NCBI RefSeq assembly: GCF_005938645.2
Contig: NZ_CP042171.1
Coordinates: 1-64,000, forward strand
Source: Pedobacter sp. KBS0701
GTDB taxonomy: Bacteria > Bacteroidota > Bacteroidia > Sphingobacteriales > Sphingobacteriaceae
Reading direction: 5' to 3'
Length of the DNA: 64,000 nt
The notes beneath the pieces are model-generated. The model worked only from the letters and a program-made list of their open reading frames with translations. It was not told the origin of the DNA and did no database searches. Every line of letters starts with the position of its first letter. Position 1 is the stretch's first letter. The position numbers were made by a program, and so were the translations under genes. Positions 1 through 8,973 of the stretch are shown in pieces.

Positions 1-1431
1 ATGGAAAAAACTTGTACAGAAGTGTGGAAGAACTGTCTTCAAATTATTAAGGATAACATTCCGAGCCAAAGTTTCAAAACCTGGTTCGAGCCAATAACGG
101 CCCTTAAATTGGAAGGCAAGGTTTTAACCATACAGGTGCCAAGTTTGTTCTTTTACGAATGGCTTGAAGAACATTATGTGGGCTTGCTGCGCAAGACTGT
201 AAAAAAACAACTTGGAGAGGATGGCAGGTTGGAATATAACATCGTTGTAGATAAATCATCAAACAGCGGTAATCCTTATACTACCAATATGCCCTCAAAT
301 GGAAATGGAGCGGAGGCAAAGGTACAATCGATGCCGATTCCGGTTTCCATTAATAAGGATATTAAAAACCCATTTATTATCCCAGGATTAAAAAAATTAA
401 ATGTTGATCCACAATTAAACGCAAACTATACTTTCGAAAATTATATTGAGGGAGATTGCAATCGCTTGGCGCGCTCTGCAGGTTACGCTGTAGCTGCTAA
501 ACCAGGAGGTACATCTTTTAACCCTTTGATGATTTACGGTGGAGTAGGTTTGGGTAAAACGCACCTGGCGCAGGCAATCGGTAATGAGATTAAACGCAGC
601 ATGCCAGATAAATTAGTGATCTACGTAAGTTGTGAGAAATTCTGTCAGCAGTTTGTAGATTCCTTGAAAAACAACACCATTAACGATTTCGTTAACTTTT
701 ATCAGGCAATGGATGTAATCATCATGGATGATGTGCACAACTTTGCAGGTAAAGAAAAAACACAGGATATTTTCTTCCACATTTTTAATCATCTACATCA
801 GTCGGGCAAACAGGTAATCTTAACATCTGACAAAGCACCGAAAGATTTAGCTGGTTTGGAAGAGCGTTTGTTAAGCCGTTTTAAATGGGGTTTATCTGCA
901 GATCTACAGATTCCTGATCTGGAAACGCGTATCGCTATCTTAAGAAAGAAAATGTATGCTGATGGTATTGAGTTACCGGGCGAGGTGGTAGAATATGTTG
1001 CACATAACATTGATAACAATGTACGTGAGTTAGAGGGTGCTATGGTATCTCTTCTGGCGCAGGCTACTTTGAATAAAAAAGAAATCGATTTAGCCCTGGC
1101 TAAACAAATGTTGAAGAACTTTATCAAAAATACTTCAAAAGAAATTTCAATGGAATACATCCAGAAATTGGTTTGCGAGTATTTTGAGGTTCCGGTTGAT
1201 ATGGTAAAATCGCAAACACGTAAACGTGAAATTGTTCAGGCCCGTCAAATTTCGATGTACCTATCTAAAAGCCATACTAAATCATCATTGAAAACAATTG
1301 GTGCTTTCTTTGGTGGCCGCGATCATAGTACCGTAATTTATGCTTGCCAAACGGTAGAAGATTTAATTGATACTGACAAGAAGTTTAAAGCTTACGTACA
1401 CGATATCCAAAAGAAATTAAAAATGAGCTAA
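1..1431 (+). CDS. dnaA: Chromosomal replication initiator DnaA
   Basis: This is the replication initiator, an AAA+ ATPase that binds DnaA boxes and opens the origin. The 476-residue length is normal. Domain I lies at about 1-90, followed by a flexible Ser/Asn-rich linker at about 90-130. The AAA+ core has a Walker A motif GGVGLGKT near residue 180 and a Walker B motif IIMDD near residue 240. The C-terminal DNA-binding domain carries the DnaA signature GGRDHSTVIYAC near residue 440. The window begins on the start codon, so the upstream promoter and any origin on that side are not visible. The next gene is convergent and a strong hairpin separates the two. Identification is near certain. Confidence 0.99.
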   Translation: MEKTCTEVWKNCLQIIKDNIPSQSFKTWFEPITALKLEGKVLTIQVPSLFFYEWLEEHYVGLLRKTVKKQLGEDGRLEYNIVVDKSSNSGNPYTTNMPSNGNGAEAKVQSMPIPVSINKDIKNPFIIPGLKKLNVDPQLNANYTFENYIEGDCNRLARSAGYAVAAKPGGTSFNPLMIYGGVGLGKTHLAQAIGNEIKRSMPDKLVIYVSCEKFCQQFVDSLKNNTINDFVNFYQAMDVIIMDDVHNFAGKEKTQDIFFHIFNHLHQSGKQVILTSDKAPKDLAGLEERLLSRFKWGLSADLQIPDLETRIAILRKKMYADGIELPGEVVEYVAHNIDNNVRELEGAMVSLLAQATLNKKEIDLALAKQMLKNFIKNTSKEISMEYIQKLVCEYFEVPVDMVKSQTRKREIVQARQISMYLSKSHTKSSLKTIGAFFGGRDHSTVIYACQTVEDLIDTDKKFKAYVHDIQKKLKMS

Positions 1432-1507
1432 ACTTTAGTGCAAGGGCAGAAAGATAGAAGGGTTTAAATTAAAATCTTTTGTTCGTGTTCAAAAAGTTGA
1501 AGCTATA

Positions 1508-1542
1508 ACTATAAAGGCCGATATTTATCGGGCCTTTATAGT
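1508..1542. terminator. Bidirectional intrinsic terminator between dnaA and the Nudix gene
   Basis: A perfect 12-bp inverted repeat (ACTATAAAGGCC / GGCCTTTATAGT) encloses an AT-rich loop that can pair further. It lies between two convergent genes, with T-rich sequence at the 3' side of the arms, so it probably ends transcription from both. Confidence 0.75.
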
Positions 1543-1562
1543 TTATCAGGTTTTCTAAACCA

Positions 1563-2111
1563 TTAAAGCTTCTCTATCTCGGCCAAACCATATAACAGTG
1601 CAGCAACGTGGAGGGCTTGAGCTATTTTATTATCTTTAATAAACTGTTTTACCTCTTCTACAGTATATTCCTCCACATTTAAAATTTCATGCTCATCTAA
1701 ATGCTGCTCATCTGTTTTAACACCACCAGTTAAAAAATAAGTAAATGTTCTGTTATTTGAGGTTGCCGGATTGGGATAAAGTTCTGCAATAAATTTGCAG
1801 GTTTTAAAACTGTAACCAGTCTCTTCCAAAAGCTCACGTTTAACGGCAAACTCTGGAGCCTCATCACCATCAATCACACCACCCGGAACTTCAAGTGAAA
1901 TAATATCAGCTGCATGGCGGTACTGGCGTACCATAATTATTTTTCCTTCTTCTGTTAATGCAATCGCATTTACCCAGTTTGGGTATTCTAAAACATAATA
2001 ATCATCTTTTATCACGCCACCCGGAAGTTTCACTTCATCAACGCGTAAGGTAGCCCACTGTTCGCGTACTAAATATTTAGAGGCTAGTTTCTGCCACTTT
2101 TCTATAATCAT
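1563..2111 (-). CDS. Nudix hydrolase, ADP-ribose pyrophosphatase type
   Basis: A 182-residue cytosolic Nudix hydrolase. The Nudix box reads GGVIDGDEAPEFAVK followed by RELLEETGY, matching GX5EX7REUXEEXGU, the Mg2+-binding catalytic helix of the superfamily. The overall form, with an N-terminal beta domain followed by VRQYRHA before the box, resembles the ADP-ribose/nucleoside-diphosphate-sugar pyrophosphatase branch (NudF/YffH-like). It would hydrolyse ADP-ribose or NDP-sugars to AMP/NMP plus sugar phosphate. The exact substrate is inferred from family resemblance. The gene converges on dnaA. Confidence 0.9.
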   Translation of the reverse strand: MIIEKWQKLASKYLVREQWATLRVDEVKLPGGVIKDDYYVLEYPNWVNAIALTEEGKIIMVRQYRHAADIISLEVPGGVIDGDEAPEFAVKRELLEETGYSFKTCKFIAELYPNPATSNNRTFTYFLTGGVKTDEQHLDEHEILNVEEYTVEEVKQFIKDNKIAQALHVAALLYGLAEIEKL

Positions 2112-2154
2112 TTAATTTATATTGTTTATTTTTTTAGCGCCGTGCGCTTGGCGC

Positions 2155-2544
2155 TTAGCGTACGTATTGCTGTATTGTTTTCTGACGGTGCAAGTTTACC
2201 AAATGTACAATCTTGTGCTGATCTGACAAGTATTGATAAACTAAATTAAGTTTTGGTGCAATGCTTTGGTTGCGATCCTGACTTACACCTAACTCATAAT
2301 ACAGAAATTCGCTTAATGAGTCAAGTTTTTCAGGAGGAAGGTTGCCTTCAGTTAACCAATTTTCAAAAACAGAAAGATCTTCATTTTCAAGAATTTCTTT
2401 TGGTAATTGAAAGCCGCCTTCCATGGTTTCGTCAAAAAGCTGATTGGCTTCAGCCAGCTTGCCTTCTAACTTTAAGCCCATAATACGGGCCAAAACTTGT
2501 GCAAGTTTCTGTATTTCTGCTGTGATTAAATCTCTTCGGTACAT
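2155..2544 (-). CDS. Hypothetical protein, DUF6483-like
   Basis: A 129-residue, soluble-looking, helix-rich and acidic protein with no signal peptide. It opens with MYRRDLITAEIQKLAQVLAR and continues with a GKLAEANQLFDETME segment. This pattern recalls the DUF6483 family, where an N-terminal helix is followed by TPR-like helices, but that match is from memory. Function is unknown. It lies 43 bp upstream of the Nudix gene on the same strand and could be co-transcribed with it. Confidence 0.7.
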   Translation of the reverse strand: MYRRDLITAEIQKLAQVLARIMGLKLEGKLAEANQLFDETMEGGFQLPKEILENEDLSVFENWLTEGNLPPEKLDSLSEFLYYELGVSQDRNQSIAPKLNLVYQYLSDQHKIVHLVNLHRQKTIQQYVR

Positions 2545-2626
2545 TATTGTTGTAATATTAGGTTGTTGAAAAGTTAAAATATTATGTAACGTTCAAAATA
2601 AAATCTTTTCCAATCTACGGACTAAC

Positions 2627-3397
2627 CTACCAGCTTCCGCTGCTACCGCCACCGCCAAAGCTTCCTCCGCCAAAGCCACCGAATCCTCCTCCTCCACCAG
2701 AAGAACCGCCTCCCCAGCCACCGCTGCTTCGGCCGCCGCCACTTCCAAACAGCATAGCCCAAAATAGGGCGTTAGACGCGCCCCGTCCGCCGATTACTTC
2801 GCTTCCGCCTCCGCCACCTTTTCTCATAAAGATGATGATTACGATTACAATAATGATAATAACCACAATACTACCGCCTCCACCACCTTTTTTTGAAGAA
2901 GCTTTCGGGTTATCGTTTTTATATTCACCACGGGTATATTTTATAATTGAAGTAGTACCTTCATCCAGACCGGCATAATAGTTTCCTGCTTTAAAATTGG
3001 GCTTAATATCGTTATCAATAATGCGTTTGGCATAAATATCAGGTAATGCGCCTTCTAAGCCATAACCCGTTTGAATAGAGATTTTTCGGTCGCCAACTGC
3101 CACAACGATCATAATACCATTGTTTTTGCCGCTTTGGCCAACTCCCCATTTCCTGCCCAGTTCTACAGCGTATTCATTAATATCATAATCACCTACAGAT
3201 TTTAATATCGCTATGGCAATCTGTGTAGAAGAAGAATCGTTAAAAGTTACCAGTTTGCTTTCGAGTGCCTGTTTCTGATCGGCCGATAACACGTTCGCAT
3301 AATCGTTAACCAGACTGTTGGGCTTTTCTGGAAAATCCTGTGCAAAAGCGAATGTAAATAATAAACTGAGTAATGATAAAAGGAATATTTTCTTCAT
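2627..3397 (-). CDS. TPM-domain membrane protein with glycine-rich tail (YgcG-like)
   Basis: A 256-residue protein with a clear signal peptide (MKKIFLLSLLSLLFTFAFAQ). A TPM domain follows at about 25-160, marked by LVNDYANVLSADQK near the start and GVGQSGKNNGIMIVVAVGDR in the middle. Next come a short Gly stretch, one transmembrane segment rich in Ile/Val at about 175-190, and a low-complexity Gly/Ser tail ending SGSW. TPM proteins are exported or membrane anchored; some bind metals or act in photosystem repair in other phyla, and the bacterial role is unclear. It is the last gene of a lemA-TPM-TPM run, 3 bp from the gene before it. Confidence 0.88.
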   Translation of the reverse strand: MKKIFLLSLLSLLFTFAFAQDFPEKPNSLVNDYANVLSADQKQALESKLVTFNDSSSTQIAIAILKSVGDYDINEYAVELGRKWGVGQSGKNNGIMIVVAVGDRKISIQTGYGLEGALPDIYAKRIIDNDIKPNFKAGNYYAGLDEGTTSIIKYTRGEYKNDNPKASSKKGGGGGSIVVIIIIVIVIIIFMRKGGGGGSEVIGGRGASNALFWAMLFGSGGGRSSGGWGGGSSGGGGGFGGFGGGSFGGGGSSGSW

Positions 3398-3400
3398 CTC

Positions 3401-3844
3401 TTATTTGTTCTCCAGGTTATCCATAAAAACAATATCGTTCGGCAATTCATTAATATCACCTTTTTGCGGTGGGAAGAATAAGGCTAATTTCTCTCCGGCC
3501 AATGCTACGCCTGCAATAATGCCATCAGGCAGATTGCCTTTTGTAAAATGCGCTGTCATCGCAATTTTAGTAGTTTCCCAAAAGTTTTCAGGTACCACCT
3601 GATGAATCCCGACATCGCCGATAATGGCAAATTTATGATCCGCATGTGCCAGATAAATTAGTACACCATTTCTTTTTGCTGTTTTATCCATGTCCAGTTT
3701 AGCAAAATATTCGGTGGCTTTTTCGTATGGATCGCCTGCGCAATGTTTATCAATAGCAATCCTAATTTCTCCGGAAGTTGCTCTTTCTGCATCGGAGATT
3801 GCATTTGCTATTTTTTCTTGTTCAATATCTGAAAATAACGACAT
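3401..3844 (-). CDS. TPM-domain protein
   Basis: A 147-residue protein made of a single TPM domain without an obvious signal peptide or membrane anchor. Landmarks are SDAERATSGEIRIAID near the N-terminus, NGVLIYLAHADHKFAIIGD in the centre and GIIAGVALAGEKLA near the C-terminus. It sits between lemA and the longer TPM protein. The same gene trio recurs in many Bacteroidota, which suggests a joint envelope role. The biochemical function is not known. Confidence 0.85.
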   Translation of the reverse strand: MSLFSDIEQEKIANAISDAERATSGEIRIAIDKHCAGDPYEKATEYFAKLDMDKTAKRNGVLIYLAHADHKFAIIGDVGIHQVVPENFWETTKIAMTAHFTKGNLPDGIIAGVALAGEKLALFFPPQKGDINELPNDIVFMDNLENK

Positions 3845-3926
3845 CTGTTTATTTTTATATGAAGTAAAAAGGGTAATAAATGTTCAGTTAAACATTCACT
3901 ACCCTTATATATTGTGTTAAAAATAA

Positions 3927-4508
3927 TTAAAACTCTACTTTAGGTGCATTTTTAGCAGATGCGTCAGCCTCGAAATATCCTTTTGGTTTAAAACCGAACA
4001 TTCCGGCTGTTAAATTGGTTGGAAACGATCTTATTTTGCCATTATATTCCTGTACTGCATCATTAAAATCTTTTCGGGCAACGGTGATCCTGTTTTCGGT
4101 ACTTTCTAATTGTGCCGATAAATCACTGAATTGTTGTGTAGCCCTTAACTCAGGATAATTCTCTGTAATGGATAATAATTTACCCAATGCCTGACTTAAT
4201 TCTCCCTGCGCAGCCTGGAATTTTTTGATGTTTTCAGGTGAAAGATCATCCGTGTTAACCGTCATCTGCGTGGCTTTTGCACGTGCCTCAGTTACCGCGG
4301 TTAATGTACCCTGTTCAAATTTAGCAGCACCTTTTACGGTTGCTACCAGGTTCGGAATCAAATCTGCTCTTCTCTGATATTGGGTTTGTACTGTTCCCCA
4401 TTTCGATTTAACGTTCTCATCCAATTTAACCATGCTGTTATATCCGCATGAACTTAAAGTGCTCACTGCAATTACTGCAGCTAAAATTCCAAATATTAAT
4501 CTTTTCAT
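3927..4508 (-). CDS. lemA: LemA family lipoprotein
   Basis: A 193-residue protein. The N-terminus is a lipoprotein signal ending in STLSSCGYNS, so Cys21 is the likely lipidated residue. The rest is an alpha-helical LemA domain with typical landmarks YQRRADLIPNLVATVKG and FNDAVQEYNGKIRSFP. LemA proteins are membrane-attached helical bundles whose role is poorly understood; they commonly neighbour TPM-domain genes, as here. It is the first gene of the leftward run, and a gap of about 80 bp separates it from the following TPM gene. Confidence 0.93.
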   Translation of the reverse strand: MKRLIFGILAAVIAVSTLSSCGYNSMVKLDENVKSKWGTVQTQYQRRADLIPNLVATVKGAAKFEQGTLTAVTEARAKATQMTVNTDDLSPENIKKFQAAQGELSQALGKLLSITENYPELRATQQFSDLSAQLESTENRITVARKDFNDAVQEYNGKIRSFPTNLTAGMFGFKPKGYFEADASAKNAPKVEF

Positions 4509-5207
4509 TTTTATGATTTTGTCTTTTTAATAGAATTGATTTATGGTCAATTTACGAATTAGATATCAAATTGCATGCCTTTGTTACAGTTTCGGTATTT
4601 ATCTGACAGGTTGACAAGCTACTCATTGAATTTAACAAGGTAAAATCATGAGATTTGATTGAGTAATTTGTGTATATCGAGCCTGGTTCTTTGTTTTGGA
4701 GCGCAGGGCCTTTCGCTTTTTTTAATGTTCCTCCCGCTCTCCGCTTTATCCCGATAAAAACCCGTGAAACAATCAAGCACACCAAAATATAACATAAACT
4801 TGTGCTTAAATCGGGATGCCCGCTCCGATCGGGGGCTAGAAACTTTAACTGTGCACAGAAAACCGACATAGTAGCAGAAAAATAACCTAATTAAATCTTA
4901 AGGATGTCCCCGATCTTTCATCCTACAGTGGGGAGACAAATATTCAAGAATAGTTTAGACATTTTGCTAACCAACTTTAATAGAATACGGATTTTAACGA
5001 AGGACGCTGTCAATCCCAGGTGGCAGAAGGATCAAAAAAACAGTTGCAGAATAGAATAAATTGCACCACCAAACCTGAAACGCAGTGGTTTTGTGAAAAT
5101 ACCCCTCAAACTTTCACTTAGCAGAAACAAACAAAACAAAGTGCCGCTGTTTTTTTGATGAGCGTGTGTGGTGAGAAGCCATATTGCTGGATTGACAAAG
5201 CGTTTTG

Positions 5208-5231
5208 GGTACTTTGGCGCTCCAAAGTACC
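5208..5231. repeat. Short intergenic inverted repeat
   Basis: Ten-base arms GGTACTTTGG and CCAAAGTACC are perfectly complementary around a 4-base loop. There is no T-run, so it looks more like an interspersed palindromic repeat than a terminator. Confidence 0.6.
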
Positions 5232-5391
5232 ATGCCTCCGCGGCAAAGAGCGGTAGAAAAATTTTGTAATAAAAATCCGTGTTTATCTGTGGTTAAAATC
5301 CTTTAACTAACATTGGACAATAGCTAAGGCCTATGAAATAATGCAAATAAATAATTCTGAAAGTACAAGTGAATTTTATTATACAGTTGCC

Positions 5392-5399
5392 TATCTTTG
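5392..5399 (+). promoter_or_regulatory. Predicted -7 promoter element for the FAD-dehydrogenase gene
   Basis: TATCTTTG is an exact match to the Bacteroidota -7 box TAnnTTTG and lies 29 bp before the start codon at 5429. A clear -33 TTTG at the usual distance is not visible, so support is partial. Confidence 0.5.
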
Positions 5400-5428
5400 T
5401 ACTGTTCGGGATAAAAACCTGACATGAT

Positions 5429-6970
5429 ATGCAAAAAGACATCGAAATTACTTTACTCCCTGATCAGGTTGAGCAAACTGAAGTTATTAAACAAAAGCTG
5501 GCCGAAGGTCTAAAACTTTCTGAAACTAGAATTAAAGGCTACGAAATTCTAAAAAGATCGATCGATGCCCGTTCCAGAAAGGTGATTTTCCGTTTGCAGG
5601 TAAAGGTTTTTGTAGATGAAGAAGCCATTCCTGAAGTTTATACCATTAACTATCCCAATGTGAGCGGAGCCAAACCTGTAATTATTATCGGCGCTGGTCC
5701 GGCAGGCTTGTTTGCGGCTTTGCAATGCATTGAAAATGGATTGAAGCCCATTATTATTGAACGTGGTAAAGATGTAAAACAACGCCGGAGAGATTTGGCT
5801 GCCATAAACAAGCAGGGATTAGTGAATACCGAATCTAATTATTGTTATGGAGAAGGTGGTGCAGGGACCTATTCTGATGGTAAACTGTATACCCGTTCCA
5901 ATAAGCGGGGCGATATTAATAAAGTGCTTCAGGTTTTTGTCAACCATGGCGCAGAACCTGATATTGCTATCGATGCCCGTCCACATATCGGTACCAACAA
6001 ACTTCCACACATCATTACTGCAATAAAAGATACCATTTTGAATGCCGGCGGAGTGGTGCTGTTTGATAGTAAGATGACCGACATTTTAATCGAATTCGGG
6101 AAAATAAAAGGAATTGAGATAAATTTTGAAGAAAAACTCCTTGCTGATGATATTATCCTGGCAACTGGTCATTCTGCAAGAGATGTGTATGAATTGTTAA
6201 ACAGTAAAAATATCCTGATCGAAGCAAAACCATTTGCTTTAGGCGTACGGATTGAACATCCTCAGGAAATTATTGATTCAGCCCAGTACCACTGCGATAT
6301 CCGCTCGGAATTCTTACCACCAGCTTATTATAGTTTGGTTGAGCAGGTTGGTGCCCGGGGGGTATTTTCATTTTGTATGTGCCCGGGAGGTATTATTGCA
6401 CCTTGTTCTACTGGCGAAAATGAAATTGTGGTAAATGGCTGGTCGCCATCTAAAAGGAATAATCCTTATGCCAACTCGGGAACAGTAGTTCAGGTTACGT
6501 TAAATGATGTTCAGGGTTATGATCCACTTAGAATGTTGCATTTCCAATCGGAGATTGAAAAAATGGCTTTTGAGGCCGGTGGCGGAAATCTGGTAGCGCC
6601 TGCGCAGCGTATGGTCGATTTTGTGAATAATAAATTATCGATCGATTTACCAAAGAACTCCTATCTGCCTGGTACCAAAAGTTCGATGCTGGATAATATC
6701 CTTCCTGAATTTGTATCTGATAGTTTGCGCGCAGCATTGCCTCTATTTGGTAAAAAAATAAGGGGCTATTACACAAATGAAGCTATTTTGGTAGGAGTAG
6801 AAAGCAGAACTTCCTCTCCGGTAAGGATTCCACGAGATAAAGAGACTTATCAGCACCCCCAGGTAAAAGGTTTATATCCCTGTGCAGAAGGCGCAGGTTA
6901 TGCCGGCGGAATCGTTTCGGCAGCAATTGATGGAATTAACTGTGCAAATGCAATATTGAACGCATCTTAA
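5429..6970 (+). CDS. FAD-dependent dehydrogenase, COG2509 type
   Basis: A 513-residue cytosolic flavoprotein. An N-terminal region of about 80 residues precedes the dinucleotide-binding motif IIIGAGPAGLFAA near residue 87, which binds the ADP part of FAD. A YGEGGAGTYSDGKL segment near residue 137 and a C-terminal CAEGAGYAGGIVSAAIDG segment are typical of the uncharacterised FAD-dependent dehydrogenase family COG2509. Substrate and partner are unknown; GidA-like or geranylgeranyl-reductase-like folds are related. It stands alone, with its own -7 box upstream. Confidence 0.88.
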   Translation: MQKDIEITLLPDQVEQTEVIKQKLAEGLKLSETRIKGYEILKRSIDARSRKVIFRLQVKVFVDEEAIPEVYTINYPNVSGAKPVIIIGAGPAGLFAALQCIENGLKPIIIERGKDVKQRRRDLAAINKQGLVNTESNYCYGEGGAGTYSDGKLYTRSNKRGDINKVLQVFVNHGAEPDIAIDARPHIGTNKLPHIITAIKDTILNAGGVVLFDSKMTDILIEFGKIKGIEINFEEKLLADDIILATGHSARDVYELLNSKNILIEAKPFALGVRIEHPQEIIDSAQYHCDIRSEFLPPAYYSLVEQVGARGVFSFCMCPGGIIAPCSTGENEIVVNGWSPSKRNNPYANSGTVVQVTLNDVQGYDPLRMLHFQSEIEKMAFEAGGGNLVAPAQRMVDFVNNKLSIDLPKNSYLPGTKSSMLDNILPEFVSDSLRAALPLFGKKIRGYYTNEAILVGVESRTSSPVRIPRDKETYQHPQVKGLYPCAEGAGYAGGIVSAAIDGINCANAILNAS

Positions 6971-7003
6971 CAAACTTTATAGAGTGCCCGTTGTTATTTC
7001 GTT

Positions 7004-7471
7004 ATGTTTAATATCACGAATGAAATAAAAAAAGCTTTCAATGGTGATGCATGGCATGGCAATCATGTAATGCAAACATTGAATAATGTGAATCCGGAAA
7101 AAGCATTTAGTCATTTTATTCCCGGTGCACATTCTATTGCAGAAATTGCCTTGCATTTAACTGCCTGGACAGAAGAGGTTAGTTCTAGATTAACCGGTAA
7201 GCCAGCTGCAGAACCTGCAAGGGGCGATTGGCCTGAACCTCAATCAGGGACACCACAAGCTTGGGAGCGCATCATCTTTGATTTTAAGATTGCAAATGAA
7301 GAACTGATCCGCCTTTGCGAAAGCCTGAAAGACAACCAATGGAATGATGAAGTGAAGAGCGAGCGTAATCCTGCTTTAGGTACAGGAGTAACCAATATTG
7401 AATTGGTAAGCGGGCTCACACAACACCATGCCTATCATTCTGGTCAGATTGCTTTATTATCCAAATTTTAA
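7004..7471 (+). CDS. DinB family protein
   Basis: A 155-residue four-helix bundle protein of the DinB/YfiT superfamily. The likely metal-binding histidines lie in HSIAEIALHLTAW near residue 50 and in LTQHHAYHSGQIALL at the C-terminus. Proteins of this fold bind a divalent metal and include thiol-dependent transferases; many are uncharacterised. Three DinB-type genes occur in this window (this one, 35542-36060 and 38131-38601), and their sequences are not close enough to be recent duplicates. The specific reaction is unknown. Confidence 0.87.
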   Translation: MFNITNEIKKAFNGDAWHGNHVMQTLNNVNPEKAFSHFIPGAHSIAEIALHLTAWTEEVSSRLTGKPAAEPARGDWPEPQSGTPQAWERIIFDFKIANEELIRLCESLKDNQWNDEVKSERNPALGTGVTNIELVSGLTQHHAYHSGQIALLSKF

Positions 7472-7507
7472 TCTGTGTATCTCTCCATCTGTGTAATCAA
7501 TTTTAAA

Positions 7508-7867
7508 ATGAAAAAGACACTAATTATTGGCGCGTCGCCAGATCCATCCAGGTATGCTTACAAAGCAGCCCACATGCTTAAGCGTTTTAACCATGATATT
7601 GTCAATGTTGGCATAAAAAAAGGAGAAGTAGCAGGCACTGAAATTGAAAAGCCTGGAGAAATTCACCAGGATATTGATACCATCACCTTATATATTGGTC
7701 CTGCTTTACAGCCACAATACCACGATTATATTCTGGCCACCAAACCAAAGCGGGTAATCTTCAACCCAGGGACTGAAAATTACGAACTGGAGAAACTATT
7801 GGATCAGCATGATATAGAACCTGTTGAAGCCTGCACTTTAGTATTGCTAAGTACCGGACAATATTAA
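7508..7867 (+). CDS. CoA-binding domain protein (YccU-like)
   Basis: A 119-residue Rossmann-type protein. The N-terminus MKKTLIIGASPDPSRYAYKA is the nucleotide/CoA-binding loop of the CoA-binding family seen in succinyl-CoA synthetase alpha and YccU. The ATG at 7508 is preferred over an in-frame ATG at 7475 because the fold begins directly with MKKTLIIGAS and the upstream codons look non-coding. It follows the DinB gene by 36 bp. Its last bases overlap by 4 bp with the convergent acyloxyacyl hydrolase gene. The physiological role of these stand-alone domains is not established. Confidence 0.88.
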   Translation: MKKTLIIGASPDPSRYAYKAAHMLKRFNHDIVNVGIKKGEVAGTEIEKPGEIHQDIDTITLYIGPALQPQYHDYILATKPKRVIFNPGTENYELEKLLDQHDIEPVEACTLVLLSTGQY

Positions 7868-8973
7868 AAGCGGTATACTACACCCCAATTTACAAAATCT
7901 GCCTGGGCAAAGTGCATATAGGTTTTTGCCTGTAAACCAATATGTGGTGTAATATTAAATGTAGGTCCAAATGTCCAGTACCAGGTAGCTTTGTCCATCA
8001 ACCTATTGTAGTGGATATATTTTCCAATTTGTGCCGCAACGGTTATTCGCCACAAGTTAATGTCGGCACCAATGCTGATTCCGGTGCGCCAATGGTCGTA
8101 AGAAGTACCGTAGTTTTGGAAAGTTTCCCCATAATTATTAGGGTCGAAAACTGTAAAATAATAAACTGCATCAGCACCTGCCTTAAGTGTCATCATATCA
8201 TTCAGATAGAAATTATAACCTGCATATAATCCACTTTTGTACAAACTTTTATTTCTATTCGCAAATACGCCTCTTGCACCTAAGCCAGCACTAAGCTCAA
8301 TTGAATTTCGCTGTAAAGTAGTATAAGTGCTTTTCTGCTCCGCAGTTAATGGCTTCTGATTGTTCAACTTCAGACCGATATAAACATTTCCAGTGTTTAA
8401 ACCTCCGTTTGGAACAGTAGCCCCTCCGTTTGATACATGTAAAAAACCAAAACCCAGTAACAGATCTGCATATTGGCTCATTGGCAGCTCCATTCCTAAA
8501 TCTGCTTTTATGGTTTCATTAATCGGGCTTCCCAAAAATCTGTTTTTGGTATTATTAAAGTAATACTTGTTTGTGTAACCCAATCCAACGCCAGGCGTAA
8601 AATTAAATTTCGCTTTTCCTACTTTGAATAATTGAAAATCCATCTGGGCCACCAAACCATATACCTGCCCAAAGGCATGTTCCGAAGTATCTTTTGTTCC
8701 CTTTAATTTGCTTAGGTCTCTGAAAATAAATCCGATCCCATAAGATTTGGCCCCGCTAAACCCGATCCATTTATCACTGTTCCTGCTGATATCCTTAAAA
8801 TAAGCCGCGTCAAAACCTGTAATCTGGTCTTGGAACAAATGTCCTTGGTCGCTATTTACATGCGTACCGAAAATAGGTTTAAAAATAATCGAATGATTTT
8901 CTGATGCAATTTGTGCCTGGGCAAAAGTAGTACAGGTAATCAGGATGATTAGGGATAGGGATAATTTTTTCAT
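7864..8973 (-). CDS. Acyloxyacyl hydrolase (PagL-like lipid A 3-O-deacylase)
   Basis: A 369-residue outer-membrane beta-barrel candidate with a signal peptide (cleavage near TTFAQA-Q). The PagL signature is visible as H179-V-S181-N-G-G followed by VPNGGLN, where PagL enzymes carry the catalytic His-x-Ser. In Pseudomonas PagL a Glu lies 14 residues after the His; the matching position here is Asn193, so the third catalytic residue may differ or be shifted. The protein ends in an aromatic residue (VVYRF), as barrels do. The family removes the 3-O-acyl chain from lipid A. The start codon overlaps the stop of the LpxR-like gene (TAATG), so the two are translationally coupled. It is longer than classic PagL (about 150-170 residues), as in other Bacteroidota homologues. 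Confidence 0.8.
   Translation of the reverse strand: MKKLSLSLIILITCTTFAQAQIASENHSIIFKPIFGTHVNSDQGHLFQDQITGFDAAYFKDISRNSDKWIGFSGAKSYGIGFIFRDLSKLKGTKDTSEHAFGQVYGLVAQMDFQLFKVGKAKFNFTPGVGLGYTNKYYFNNTKNRFLGSPINETIKADLGMELPMSQYADLLLGFGFLHVSNGGATVPNGGLNTGNVYIGLKLNNQKPLTAEQKSTYTTLQRNSIELSAGLGARGVFANRNKSLYKSGLYAGYNFYLNDMMTLKAGADAVYYFTVFDPNNYGETFQNYGTSYDHWRTGISIGADINLWRITVAAQIGKYIHYNRLMDKATWYWTFGPTFNITPHIGLQAKTYMHFAQADFVNWGVVYRF

Larger units (their letters stand above)
4509..5428. other. Long intergenic region, no gene recognised
   Basis: About 900 bp between divergent genes. Short open frames here are rich in rare residues and match no family I know. The stretch carries scattered repeat-like fragments, including an inverted repeat at 5208-5231 and a TTATCTGTGGTTAAA fragment that recurs near 30.7 kb. 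The upstream signals for lemA and for the FAD dehydrogenase gene must lie at its two ends. Confidence 0.6.

Noticed and set aside
1432-1562. Possible replication origin next to dnaA
   Set aside because: No cluster of TTATNCACA boxes or AT-rich unwinding element was recognised in the short gap, and the other side of dnaA is outside the window.
4552-4869. 105-codon minus-strand open frame upstream of lemA
   Set aside because: The translation is low in family-like patterns and lies in a repeat-like spacer; no start context or conserved motif supports it.
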